DNA from: DAMBHY01 sp032068765
GTDB lineage: Bacteria > Bacteroidota > Bacteroidia > Bacteroidales > Dysgonomonadaceae
Length of the DNA stretch: 6,206 nt
Reading direction: 5' to 3'
NCBI GenBank assembly: GCA_032068765.1
Contig: DAMBHY010000032.1
Coordinates: 1-6,206, forward strand
The translations under genes and the position numbers were made by a program. The notes under the pieces were generated by a model. That model ran no database searches and had not been told where the DNA came from. It saw only the letters and a list, made by a program, of their open reading frames with translations. Every line of letters starts with the position of its first letter. Positions within the stretch are counted from its first letter, which is position 1. Shown in pieces: positions 1 to 6,206 of this stretch.

Positions 1-2089
1 TTTTGTCAGCGTGTTTCACGGTAGAAAGTCGGTGTGCAATTACGATTGCCGTTTTCCCTTTGAAGAATTGCTCCAGATTTTCCATAATAATTTTTTCGTT
101 GTTTGCATCGAGAGCAGATGTGGCTTCGTCGAAAAAAATATATTCCGGAGATTTATAAACAGCTCTTGCGATGAACAATCTTTGTTTTTGTCCACCGCTC
201 ATTCCGACTCCTTCATTTCCAATCTTAGTATTGTAATTTAATGGCAATCCTTCTACGAACTCTTTAATGTTTGCAATTTCAACAGCTTTTCTAAGTTTTT
301 CTTTATTTATAACATCATCTCCAATGGCGATATTACCTGCAATAGAATCATTAAAAATATAGCCTTCCTGCATAACCACCCCACATTTATCCCGCCATAT
401 TCTTGGAGGCACATTTGATAGAGAAGATCTTCCTACTTTTATGGTTCCCTTTATTGGCTCATAAAATTTAAGAAGTAATTTAAGAAGGGTAGTTTTTCCA
501 CTTCCGCTCGCTCCCACAATGGCAGTCGTCTTTTGATATGGCAATACAATATTTAAATTTTCAAAAACATAATTATCCGTACCCGTATATCTAAAATCTA
601 AATTATCAATAATAATATCATTATTTTGGAGATCATACTCATAAATAGTGTTAGTGTCTTCTTCATTATCTTTATTATGAATTTCTCCTAAGCGATCAAG
701 AGAAATTTTTGCATCTTGATAGTTTTTTAAAAATTCTAAAAATTGTGCAAGAGGTATACTTAATTGTCCTATAATATATTGAGTTGAAAGCATCATACCT
801 AGCGTAATTTTGCCGTCAATAACGAGTTTTGCTGTAAAAAAACTGATAAAGATGTCCTTCATTTGATTGATAAAATTTCCTCCTACTGTCTGCAACTGCT
901 CTAAAGAAAGTGTCTCAATATTTATTTTAAATAGTTTAACCTGTAAAAATTCCCATTTCCATCGTTTTTGCTTTTCTGCATTATGCATTTTTATTTCTTG
1001 CATCCCATTTATTAGTTCAATAACTGCTGACTGTTCCTGCGATACCTGAGAAAACTTTTTATAGTCTAACTCCCTGCGTCTATTTAAAAAAAACGAAATC
1101 CAAAAGATATAGACTAAACTTCCACATAAATAGATTAAGAAAAGTTTATAATCATATAGTAACAATATAGCACTATAGGCCACAAGGCTAAACAAATTGA
1201 ATATAGTATTTAGAGATGAATTAGTTAAAAGCTGTTCAATTCTATGGTGATCACTTATTCTTTGCATTATATCACCTGTCATTCTCGTATCAAAAAAGCT
1301 AATCGGAAGATTCATTAATTTTATAAAAAAATCAGATACAATAGAAATATTTATCCTTGTACTTAAATGTAGCAAGATCCAGCTTCGTATCACTTCTATT
1401 GCAGCTTTTCCTGTAAATAGCATTATTTGAGCCAGTAGTACAATAAAGATAAAGTTAACATCTTGATTTTGAATACCAACATCAACTACACTTTGTGTAA
1501 TAAAAGGAAATATCAATGATATTAGACTTGTTGCAACCAGGCTAACAATTAACTGAATAAAAAGTGACTTATATTTTAACAAATACTTAAATAGGTATGA
1601 TAAGCGTGTTTTATCATTATTTCCATCCCAATCATTTTTAGAAAATTCGGGCGTCGTTTCTAGTAATAAAGCAACTCCTTCAGATATGTCTGTATCTGCG
1701 TTTCTCCCAATCCAAGCTTTTAAAAATTCCTGAGAGTTATAGGTAATTAATCCATAGCTTGGATCTGAGATATAAAAAATATAGTCATTTTGTTTTTTCT
1801 TTACTTTATAGAGAACTACAAAATGTACATTATGCCAATGAAGAATACAAGGAAGAGGAACCTCTTTCATCAGCATTTGCAAGTTTGCCTTAACTCCTAA
1901 AGTTTTAAATCCAATTTTTTCGGCAGCATCACTTAGGCTTAATAAGCTACTTCCTTCTCTAGTTGTTTCGGCAATATCTCTTATGGTTTGAAGAGGTATG
2001 CTTTTACCGTAATATTTAGAGATAATCCTTAAACAAGTGGGACCACAGTCTTTGTTGTCAGGCTGAATGTAGTTAGGAAATTTTAACAC
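1..2089 (-). CDS. C39 peptidase-containing ABC transporter (PCAT), C-terminus cut by window edge
   Basis: This is a bifunctional exporter that should remove a double-glycine leader from a peptide in the cytoplasm and pump the peptide across the inner membrane. I read 696 uninterrupted codons. Residues 1-145 are a C39 peptidase with Cys15 in DCGPTC, His89 in NVHFVVL and Asp109 in SDPSYG, so the Cys-His-Asp triad is complete. Residues about 165-450 form the six-helix ABC membrane domain. The nucleotide-binding domain has Walker A GASGSGKTT (526-534), signature MSGGQ (630-634), Walker B FFDE (Asp654, Glu655) and the H-loop His686. Relatives run to about 730 residues, so only a short tail is missing. 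The start is GTG at 2089: it is the only canonical start codon between the upstream in-frame TGA (about 2142) and the catalytic Cys, and it gives the usual short lead before the Cys. No clear Shine-Dalgarno sequence is visible. It lies 17 bp after the tlpA-like gene, so co-transcription is likely. The family call is firm; the substrate is unknown. Confidence 0.95.
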   Translation of the reverse strand, partial: MLKFPNYIQPDNKDCGPTCLRIISKYYGKSIPLQTIRDIAETTREGSSLLSLSDAAEKIGFKTLGVKANLQMLMKEVPLPCILHWHNVHFVVLYKVKKKQNDYIFYISDPSYGLITYNSQEFLKAWIGRNADTDISEGVALLLETTPEFSKNDWDGNNDKTRLSYLFKYLLKYKSLFIQLIVSLVATSLISLIFPFITQSVVDVGIQNQDVNFIFIVLLAQIMLFTGKAAIEVIRSWILLHLSTRINISIVSDFFIKLMNLPISFFDTRMTGDIMQRISDHHRIEQLLTNSSLNTIFNLFSLVAYSAILLLYDYKLFLIYLCGSLVYIFWISFFLNRRRELDYKKFSQVSQEQSAVIELINGMQEIKMHNAEKQKRWKWEFLQVKLFKINIETLSLEQLQTVGGNFINQMKDIFISFFTAKLVIDGKITLGMMLSTQYIIGQLSIPLAQFLEFLKNYQDAKISLDRLGEIHNKDNEEDTNTIYEYDLQNNDIIIDNLDFRYTGTDNYVFENLNIVLPYQKTTAIVGASGSGKTTLLKLLLKFYEPIKGTIKVGRSSLSNVPPRIWRDKCGVVMQEGYIFNDSIAGNIAIGDDVINKEKLRKAVEIANIKEFVEGLPLNYNTKIGNEGVGMSGGQKQRLFIARAVYKSPEYIFFDEATSALDANNEKIIMENLEQFFKGKTAIVIAHRLSTVKHADK

Positions 2090-2225
2090 AGTAAATATTA
2101 AGGTAATTAATGTTTGTTGATATAATTTTCTATTGCTGATTCAATTAAATCAATTTCACCGTACTTTTTATCAATAATTTTTCCATCCTTATCAACAATA
2201 ATTTGCAAAGGGTAACCATTAGCAT

Positions 2226-2504
2226 TCATTTTTTTTTAAATTCTTTATTCACATCAAAGTAATTAGACCATACAACATTATTCTCTTTCAAAATTTTATT
2301 GGCAAGCCTAATCCGTTCAGGTGTATTTTCATCAGCAATGCTTATAAAATTTACATTTTGTTGTCTGTACTTTTGATATATCTGTACTAATTTTGGCAAA
2401 TCTTTGATACAGGGCTTACAGGTGGTAGACCAATAATCTACTAAGGTTATTTTATAATCCTTAAAAATAGATTTATTAATCTTATTTGCATCTTTAAACT
2501 GCAT
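2226..2504 (-). CDS. Thioredoxin-domain fragment of the broken TlpA-like gene (CKPC)
   Basis: This 92-residue open frame carries the active-site half of the thioredoxin fold: DYWSTTCKPC at residues 23-32, then helix IKDLPKLVQIYQKY and strand VNFISIADE. It ends at a TGA created by the frame change at the A9 run. The cis-Pro strand (GYPLQIIVDKDG) and last helix follow in another frame at 2229-2107. The ATG at 2504 is an internal Met of the ancestral protein, preceded by the G9 run and GCGGAA. It has no signal peptide, so if made independently it would stay in the cytoplasm and lack the cis-Pro needed for normal activity. Most likely it is debris of the parent gene; independent expression is possible but not shown. 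Confidence 0.5.
   Translation of the reverse strand: MQFKDANKINKSIFKDYKITLVDYWSTTCKPCIKDLPKLVQIYQKYRQQNVNFISIADENTPERIRLANKILKENNVVWSNYFDVNKEFKKK
2229..2237 (-). repeat. A9 homopolymer at a frame break
   Basis: There are nine consecutive A on the coding strand, read GAA TTT AAA AAA AAA TGA, which ends the thioredoxin-domain frame. With ten A the reading continues as EFKKKMNANGYPL and restores the cis-Pro segment and the proper C-terminus at 2107. A tracts of this length can cause polymerase or ribosome slippage, so some full-length tail could be made despite the apparent stop. Confidence 0.8.
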
Positions 2505-2509
2505 TTCCG

Positions 2510-2518
2510 CCCCCCCCC
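2510..2518 (-). repeat. G9 homopolymer at a frame break
   Basis: There are nine consecutive G on the coding strand, in a region that is otherwise about 70% AT. With 7 or 10 G the frames upstream (ending NSTDI) and downstream (AEMQFKDAN) would join as a normal TlpA interdomain segment. With 9 they do not join. The tract could be a phase-variable switch or a miscounted homopolymer. It also sits just upstream of ATG 2504, where G-rich RNA could pair with the anti-Shine-Dalgarno sequence. Confidence 0.8.
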
Positions 2519-2559
2519 AATATCTGTTGAGTTTTCAACATTCATAATTTTAATAAATT

Positions 2560-2575
2560 TCTTATAGCTATAAGA
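2560..2575. repeat. 16-bp perfect palindrome inside the broken TlpA-like gene
   Basis: The sequence tcttatagctataaga equals its own reverse complement and does not extend further. It lies in the linker region of the frameshifted gene and encodes part of KSYSYKK in the middle frame. An AT-rich palindrome of this size may be chance, and no partner copy was noticed in the window. Confidence 0.5.
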
Positions 2576-2724
2576 CTTTTTTATATTGGCAGAAAAAAGC
2601 GATAAATTTCTCAAAAATATTTTACTAAAGCCATACTTTGCGTAATCATCGAAAACTTCCCAAAAAGCTACATGTGAAGCAGGGTTTTTCTTAATAAAAT
2701 TTCCTAATGCTATCTGCTTTTTTT

Positions 2725-3195
2725 CTACATCTTTAGGATCATTTTCAGCATATGGTTATAAGGTTCTAAATATGCTTGTAACTTAATATAATCTGAATTT
2801 ATAGGTGAGGAAACAATTTCGTAATCTAAATTTTTATTCTTTACAGAAATTTTAATGTTTCCTGGTATAATAAAAAAAGGGCGTGAAATATAGCTACCTG
2901 TTTGAGGAACATAATAAGACAATATGATAGGTTGGGGACTTAATGCAGAGCCAGCAACTGTATTATTACTACTGATTTTTAGAACAGCTATTTTTAACGC
3001 TCTATTAAATTTTATTTTATCCGTATTTTCTATTTTGAAATCCTGCGCATAGCTCAATGCTCCCTGATAGGGTGATGCTATAAAAATAGAATCACGTAAA
3101 TCTTGCGGTAAGTGAATGTCTAACTTAAAATTACCCTGAGAAAATAATAAAGTGTCTATAAGAAACAAAAAAAATATTTGAATAGTTTTATACAT
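2725..3195 (-). CDS. N-terminal fragment of the broken TlpA-like gene (signal peptide plus DUF4369-like domain)
   Basis: This is the 156-residue product made if the ribosome stays in the first frame. Residues 1-20 form a Sec signal peptide (MYKTIQ then a hydrophobic stretch ending FSQ). Residues about 21-140 are a beta-rich domain like the N-terminal DUF4369 region of Bacteroidota TlpA proteins; this resemblance is recalled and not searched. The genuine protein appears to end its first-frame part near the motif EPYNHM, and the last eight residues (LKMILKM type) are out-of-frame read-through to a TAG at 2725-2727. It has no cysteine pair, so on its own it cannot act as an oxidoreductase. The ATG lies 5 bp beyond the stop of the upstream gene, which suggests coupled translation. 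Confidence 0.6.
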   Translation of the reverse strand: MYKTIQIFFLFLIDTLLFSQGNFKLDIHLPQDLRDSIFIASPYQGALSYAQDFKIENTDKIKFNRALKIAVLKISSNNTVAGSALSPQPIILSYYVPQTGSYISRPFFIIPGNIKISVKNKNLDYEIVSSPINSDYIKLQAYLEPYNHMLKMILKM

Positions 3196-3200
3196 AATTT

Positions 3201-4544
3201 TTAATATATAAGAATAATTCGATTTTTCAAATAGAAGTTTAATCTGTTTTCAACCATTTTAAAAAAATCGTTTTGTTCCTCAAGAGCATCATCATCGAGC
3301 ATTTCTAACAAACAATTCTTTAATTGGCTAAATAATATTCCGCCTTCGGTTTTTTCCAAAATGATTAAGTCAAGTTCATCAACAGATATAATATTTTTGA
3401 AATGATCCGCCTCTAATATTACAATTACGGTGTCTACCATTTCATCTTGTGAAAAAGTATCGGTGTAATTACCTTTTAATTTCTTGATTGTAAAATCTGT
3501 TTTATTTTCTATGCAATCAAAGAAAACCTGGTGACGTGTTATACAGGTAATATCTCTATTAAAAAGATAATTAATATCTAAGTTATCATCAGATCCACAT
3601 TTAATATCCTCTATAAAATTTAATATTCTTTCTTCGTTTTCGCTCTTTGTAAATGTATAATCCAACTCATTAAGATAAAGATAGTCATCAGGAAAAGTAG
3701 CTACGACCTTTTTAAAGTATTCAGGAAAATGCACTATTAAATAAATTTCCATTATTTTACATACCTGAACATTTCTTTTATAGTTTCCTAATAAATGAAG
3801 ATAGGTTCTTTTAAATGGTACTTCATCAAAATTACCATATCCTATATACTCATTATCTGAGGGTATGTCTTCTATTAAAAATGAGCTTTTTTTATCATTG
3901 GCAGCCATCATTTCATAAAGCAGCACTTGTTCAAAAAAAATATTAAAATTTCCTCCAAAAACCTTTTCAGGCAAGTTTTTATTTTTTTCGGCAAACTCAT
4001 AAGATTTTTCGGCATATTTCTTTATAAAATTAATATCGTTTCCTCCAAAAATACCCATATTACAGGCAAAATTATTTGTTTTTGAAATATAGCTGTCGAT
4101 TTCAGCCGGTATATAATCTAAATGGTTGCTTATTTCATCCCAAGCCTCTTGATAATATTCCGTTGTTACTTCTAAATTTTGTGAAATAATTTCACCGTTT
4201 AATATTTGTTCAGGAAATGGCTCCCATACAAATACGTCTCCGTCAATATGTAGGAATGGCTTATCTTGGACGGTATAAGCTTTGATTTTAGGTAAAGCCC
4301 AAAAGTTTCTATGATAAACATTAAGTTCATCTAAAATTATATGAACCTCTTTATAAGGGAGGCTAAGTTTATTGATTAAAAAATCATTTCCTTGTATGTC
4401 TGTATAGAGTACAACTTCGTAAAATTTACTAAGCAATAATGAACTTAAAGTCCAACTTATAGCATTAAATTTGGGAGTTAGCCAACCAAAATTAGTTTCT
4501 TCAATTTTCTCATTGGTAGACCAGAAAGATTGAATTATTTTCAT
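3201..4544 (-). CDS. Putative GT-A glycosyltransferase-like protein (DUF6734-like)
   Basis: This is a 447-residue soluble protein with no signal peptide and no membrane segments, probably cytoplasmic. The N-terminal 270 residues look like a GT-A nucleotide-sugar transferase: MKIIQSFWS first strand, YEVVLYTD second strand (42-49), FWALPKIKAY helix (81-90), the metal-binding style motif HIDGDVFVWEPF with Asp101 and Asp103, NMGIFGG (162-168), and FFEQVLL with Glu205. It resembles the Bacteroidota family I recall as DUF6734, which opens with the same IIQSFWS and W-L-x-P-K pattern. Residues about 285-447 are acidic and not recognised; they may be an additional domain. The start is ATG at 4544, 33 bp after the VKOR gene, and its TAA is 5 bp before the TlpA-like ATG, so it sits firmly in the operon. 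A role in glycosylating the exported peptide is inference from context; the sugar donor and acceptor are unknown. The fold-level call is moderate. Confidence 0.65.
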   Translation of the reverse strand: MKIIQSFWSTNEKIEETNFGWLTPKFNAISWTLSSLLLSKFYEVVLYTDIQGNDFLINKLSLPYKEVHIILDELNVYHRNFWALPKIKAYTVQDKPFLHIDGDVFVWEPFPEQILNGEIISQNLEVTTEYYQEAWDEISNHLDYIPAEIDSYISKTNNFACNMGIFGGNDINFIKKYAEKSYEFAEKNKNLPEKVFGGNFNIFFEQVLLYEMMAANDKKSSFLIEDIPSDNEYIGYGNFDEVPFKRTYLHLLGNYKRNVQVCKIMEIYLIVHFPEYFKKVVATFPDDYLYLNELDYTFTKSENEERILNFIEDIKCGSDDNLDINYLFNRDITCITRHQVFFDCIENKTDFTIKKLKGNYTDTFSQDEMVDTVIVILEADHFKNIISVDELDLIILEKTEGGILFSQLKNCLLEMLDDDALEEQNDFFKMVENRLNFYLKNRIILIY

Positions 4545-4577
4545 AGTTTATAAACTTTAAATAGAATGAATGACTGC

Positions 4578-6131
4578 TTAAAAATTATCTTCTATCCAGT
4601 CTTGAACAAAATATTTAAGATTATTTCTATCATAAATATTTGGCAACTTATATTCATTCAGGATAAATGCAGGGGTAAAGTTTAGACCTTGCAAGTGATT
4701 TTCTTCTGATATTTCATTAAGAAATGGTATAATTTTTTTTGGATCATCACATTCGCCATATTTATCAAGCCATACATCAAGATTTTTTGTAGAATACCAA
4801 GCTTTTATTGCTCTGGTAAAAGAATTTTTCCCCTCATTCAAGTAAATTTCCGTAAGTCGCAAAAACAGCTTTTTCATTTTTTCCTCTGCTTCTTCTGAAA
4901 AATTAAATCTAATACTGATCGTAATTTCTTCTGAATGTTTTTCCAATAAGTTGTCGATAATTTCGTGAGCTTCCTCACAAAATCCACAAAAAGGACTCGT
5001 AACCAATGATATTTTATTTGCCGCATCCGGGTTACCTAATATTATCAATTGTTTTTCAAAATGATATTCCGGTGATGTCAATAAATTATTTTTAAAAAAG
5101 CCGTAGTTTTTTGATACTCTTATACTCTTAATATAATCTTCCTTAAGTGATTTTTGTTCAATATAAATAGGCTTTAAAAGATAAATCAAAGCATACATTA
5201 ATATAAAACTGAACGAAAATAGTACAAGATTATCAATGCTGAAAATGAAGCCGTTTCTTGTCAGCAAAAACAAAATCTGCATATATATGGTCCCGATAAT
5301 TGCCAAGCATAACGGACACCAAGTTTTCTCAACATAATATTGGAAATATATTGAATAAATAGTAATCGGAACTGAAAAAATTAAAACAATCAAAGAATAT
5401 GAGGTAAATAGAGTAACATTTCCTAAAATCGAAAAGAGTAATGCTCCCAATAATTGTGAGCTAAAAAGCCACAGACTTACATCACTAAATTTAATATAGT
5501 TAAACAGCCCGCTCTTTTTAGAATTGATTACTTGACTACAATCTGAATTAGGAATAGCATTGCAAAATGTCTGTGAAATTTTAGATTCTACTCCTAATTC
5601 TGTCTTTAAAGCTTCAAAGGATAAATATAGCCCCAAAGTGGATAAAGCAGAGAAAAGGCATAATACTAATGATTTAGAAAATGAGTAAAGTATTATGAAT
5701 AACAATAAAAATATTATAGAAATATAAATATTTTTAAATGTTTTTTTACTGGCAATTTCAGTATTAGGTTTTTCTGCTAACAAGATCATTCCTCTCCATA
5801 ATTCTGATAGTTCTTCTTTAGAAATTTTCCTTATTTTTTTCTCATCATTATACAGAAAATAATCTTTTTCCTTCTTGATATAGAATAAAAAAGGCATCGC
5901 ATATTCTGCGCCCAATAAACCAATAAATTCATCTGGTAAATTATCAAGTTCATCGAATGTTACTCTCGTTGCTACATTTGGAATATTAAAAAAATCTAAT
6001 GCATCTACAAAAGATAATAAGGTAGGATAATCCGGATGGGATTCAACTTGGAATTTAAACTCATTAGAATCTATATCAATGTTTTGAGATTTTAGATATA
6101 GTAGGATGGCTTGTAAATCTTGTTTTATCAT
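4578..6131 (-). CDS. C39-like domain / VKOR / thioredoxin-like fusion membrane protein
   Basis: This is a 517-residue inner-membrane disulfide-forming protein. Residues 1-120 resemble a peptidase C39 fold (SHPDYPTLLSF at 32-42, ending W-R-G-M-I-L-L-A-E) but contain neither the catalytic Cys nor the His, so the domain is probably a non-catalytic, peptide-binding relative. Six hydrophobic helices follow (about 135-151, 154-174, 218-236, 240-262, 270-290, 299-319). They carry the VKOR redox residues: loop pair Cys190/Cys198 (CNAIPNSDC) and active-site Cys272/Cys275 (WCPLC). Residues 365-517 are a thioredoxin/DsbA-like domain with CGFC (Cys382, Cys385) and cis-Pro in FTP (Pro487). The VKOR part should pass electrons to quinone and keep the CGFC domain oxidised. 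The start is ATG at 6131; the frame extends upstream only to a GTG at 6197 and the extra 22 residues do not fit the family, whose N-termini resemble MIKQDLQ. It is the first gene of the visible operon, and no clear RBS is seen. Confidence 0.9.
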   Translation of the reverse strand: MIKQDLQAILLYLKSQNIDIDSNEFKFQVESHPDYPTLLSFVDALDFFNIPNVATRVTFDELDNLPDEFIGLLGAEYAMPFLFYIKKEKDYFLYNDEKKIRKISKEELSELWRGMILLAEKPNTEIASKKTFKNIYISIIFLLLFIILYSFSKSLVLCLFSALSTLGLYLSFEALKTELGVESKISQTFCNAIPNSDCSQVINSKKSGLFNYIKFSDVSLWLFSSQLLGALLFSILGNVTLFTSYSLIVLIFSVPITIYSIYFQYYVEKTWCPLCLAIIGTIYMQILFLLTRNGFIFSIDNLVLFSFSFILMYALIYLLKPIYIEQKSLKEDYIKSIRVSKNYGFFKNNLLTSPEYHFEKQLIILGNPDAANKISLVTSPFCGFCEEAHEIIDNLLEKHSEEITISIRFNFSEEAEEKMKKLFLRLTEIYLNEGKNSFTRAIKAWYSTKNLDVWLDKYGECDDPKKIIPFLNEISEENHLQGLNFTPAFILNEYKLPNIYDRNNLKYFVQDWIEDNF

Positions 6132-6206
6132 AAGAGAAAAACTATTTAATTTCCATTCCCGTCCGATAAAAATTAAAATTAAATTTTTAGAATGCACATA
6201 TGATTG
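6132..6206. other. 5' flank of the operon, no gene recognised
   Basis: These 75 bases are AT-rich leader upstream of the VKOR ATG. No confident Bacteroidota promoter (TTG at -33 with TAnnTTTG at -7), terminator or complete small gene is visible. Only fragments of short frames enter from the window edge, so the upstream neighbour and the true operon start lie outside. Confidence 0.4.

Larger units (their letters stand above)
2107..3195 (-). pseudogene. TlpA-family thiol-disulfide oxidoreductase, broken by three frameshifts
   Basis: Reading across three frame changes gives one coherent protein of about 362 residues, the usual length for Bacteroidota TlpA-like proteins with an N-terminal DUF4369-type domain. 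Order: signal peptide (1-20, hydrophobic, ending LLFSQ), beta-rich N-terminal domain (to about 140), linker helix region (149-225), then a thioredoxin domain with CKPC (Cys259, Cys262) in DYWSTTCKPC and a cis-Pro at 329 in NGYPLQIIV. The frame changes fall at 2728-2758 (no homopolymer), at the G9 run 2510-2518 and at the A9 run 2229-2237. Each is repaired by adding one base. The protein would act in the periplasm on disulfides. It starts 5 bp after the glycosyltransferase-like gene and ends 17 bp before the PCAT, so it sits inside the operon. The flanking genes are unbroken over about 5 kb, which favours real decay or phase variation over general sequencing error, although two homopolymer sites make error possible. 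Expressed as written, only fragments would be made. Confidence 0.85.

Noticed and set aside
1..120. Higher GC (about 40%) at the window's left end
   Set aside because: It coincides with conserved ATPase motifs and falls off gradually, so it is not good evidence for a recombination boundary.
11..241. 76-codon plus-strand open frame
   Set aside because: It is antisense to the PCAT nucleotide-binding domain, whose signature, Walker B and H-loop motifs occupy the same bases. The predicted peptide has no recognisable domain.
867..1049. 60-codon plus-strand open frame
   Set aside because: It is antisense to the PCAT membrane domain, which reads through without interruption. The cysteine-rich look comes from the complementary codons.
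2229..2237. Classical programmed -1 frameshifting as the sole explanation of the broken TlpA-like gene
   Set aside because: A slippery A tract is present, but two further frame breaks would also need recoding, one without a slippery sequence. Decay, phase variation or error is simpler.
4545..4577. Possible terminator or leader peptide between the VKOR and glycosyltransferase-like genes
   Set aside because: There are only 33 AT-rich bases, with no convincing hairpin and no room for a gene.
6129..6197. Longer VKOR fusion start at GTG 6197
   Set aside because: The 22 extra residues are not family-like, and ATG 6131 gives the expected MIKQDLQ-type N-terminus.

Overview
The window looks like a low-GC (roughly 30% by eye) Bacteroidota chromosome, most likely Flavobacteriia and possibly the Chryseobacterium/Weeksellaceae neighbourhood. 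This rests on the AT-rich codon choice, the weak Shine-Dalgarno signals, a TlpA-type protein with a Bacteroidota-style N-terminal domain, and a peptidase-ABC exporter opening LKFPNYIQPDNKDCGPTCL, which resembles Bacteroidota members of that family. The assignment is inferred from protein style; no marker gene is present.

All genes are on the minus strand and read from high to low coordinates as one tight operon. (1) 6131-4578 encodes a membrane protein joining a peptidase-C39-like domain that lacks the catalytic Cys and His, a vitamin K epoxide reductase (VKOR) domain and a C-terminal CGFC thioredoxin-like domain. (2) 4544-3201, after a 33-bp gap, encodes a putative GT-A-type glycosyltransferase-like protein with a DGD motif, resembling what I recall as DUF6734. 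(3) 3195-2107, after 5 bp, is a TlpA/thioredoxin-family oxidoreductase with a signal peptide. It is broken by three one-base deficits, two of them at A9 and G9 homopolymers. (4) 2089 to beyond base 1, after 17 bp, is a C39 peptidase-containing ABC transporter (PCAT) with every catalytic motif intact; about 35-40 C-terminal residues are missing at the window edge.

Taken together this looks like a maturation and export cassette for a double-glycine-leader peptide. The PCAT would cut the leader and export the peptide. The VKOR-thioredoxin fusion and the TlpA-like protein would handle disulfide chemistry outside the cytoplasm. The glycosyltransferase-like protein could modify the peptide or a carrier. 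No precursor peptide gene lies in the window, because the gaps are too short; it would be expected upstream of 6206 or beyond base 1. There are no RNA genes, mobile elements, CRISPR arrays or recognisable terminators. The only space outside the genes is the 75 bases upstream of 6131 and gaps of 33, 5 and 17 bases.
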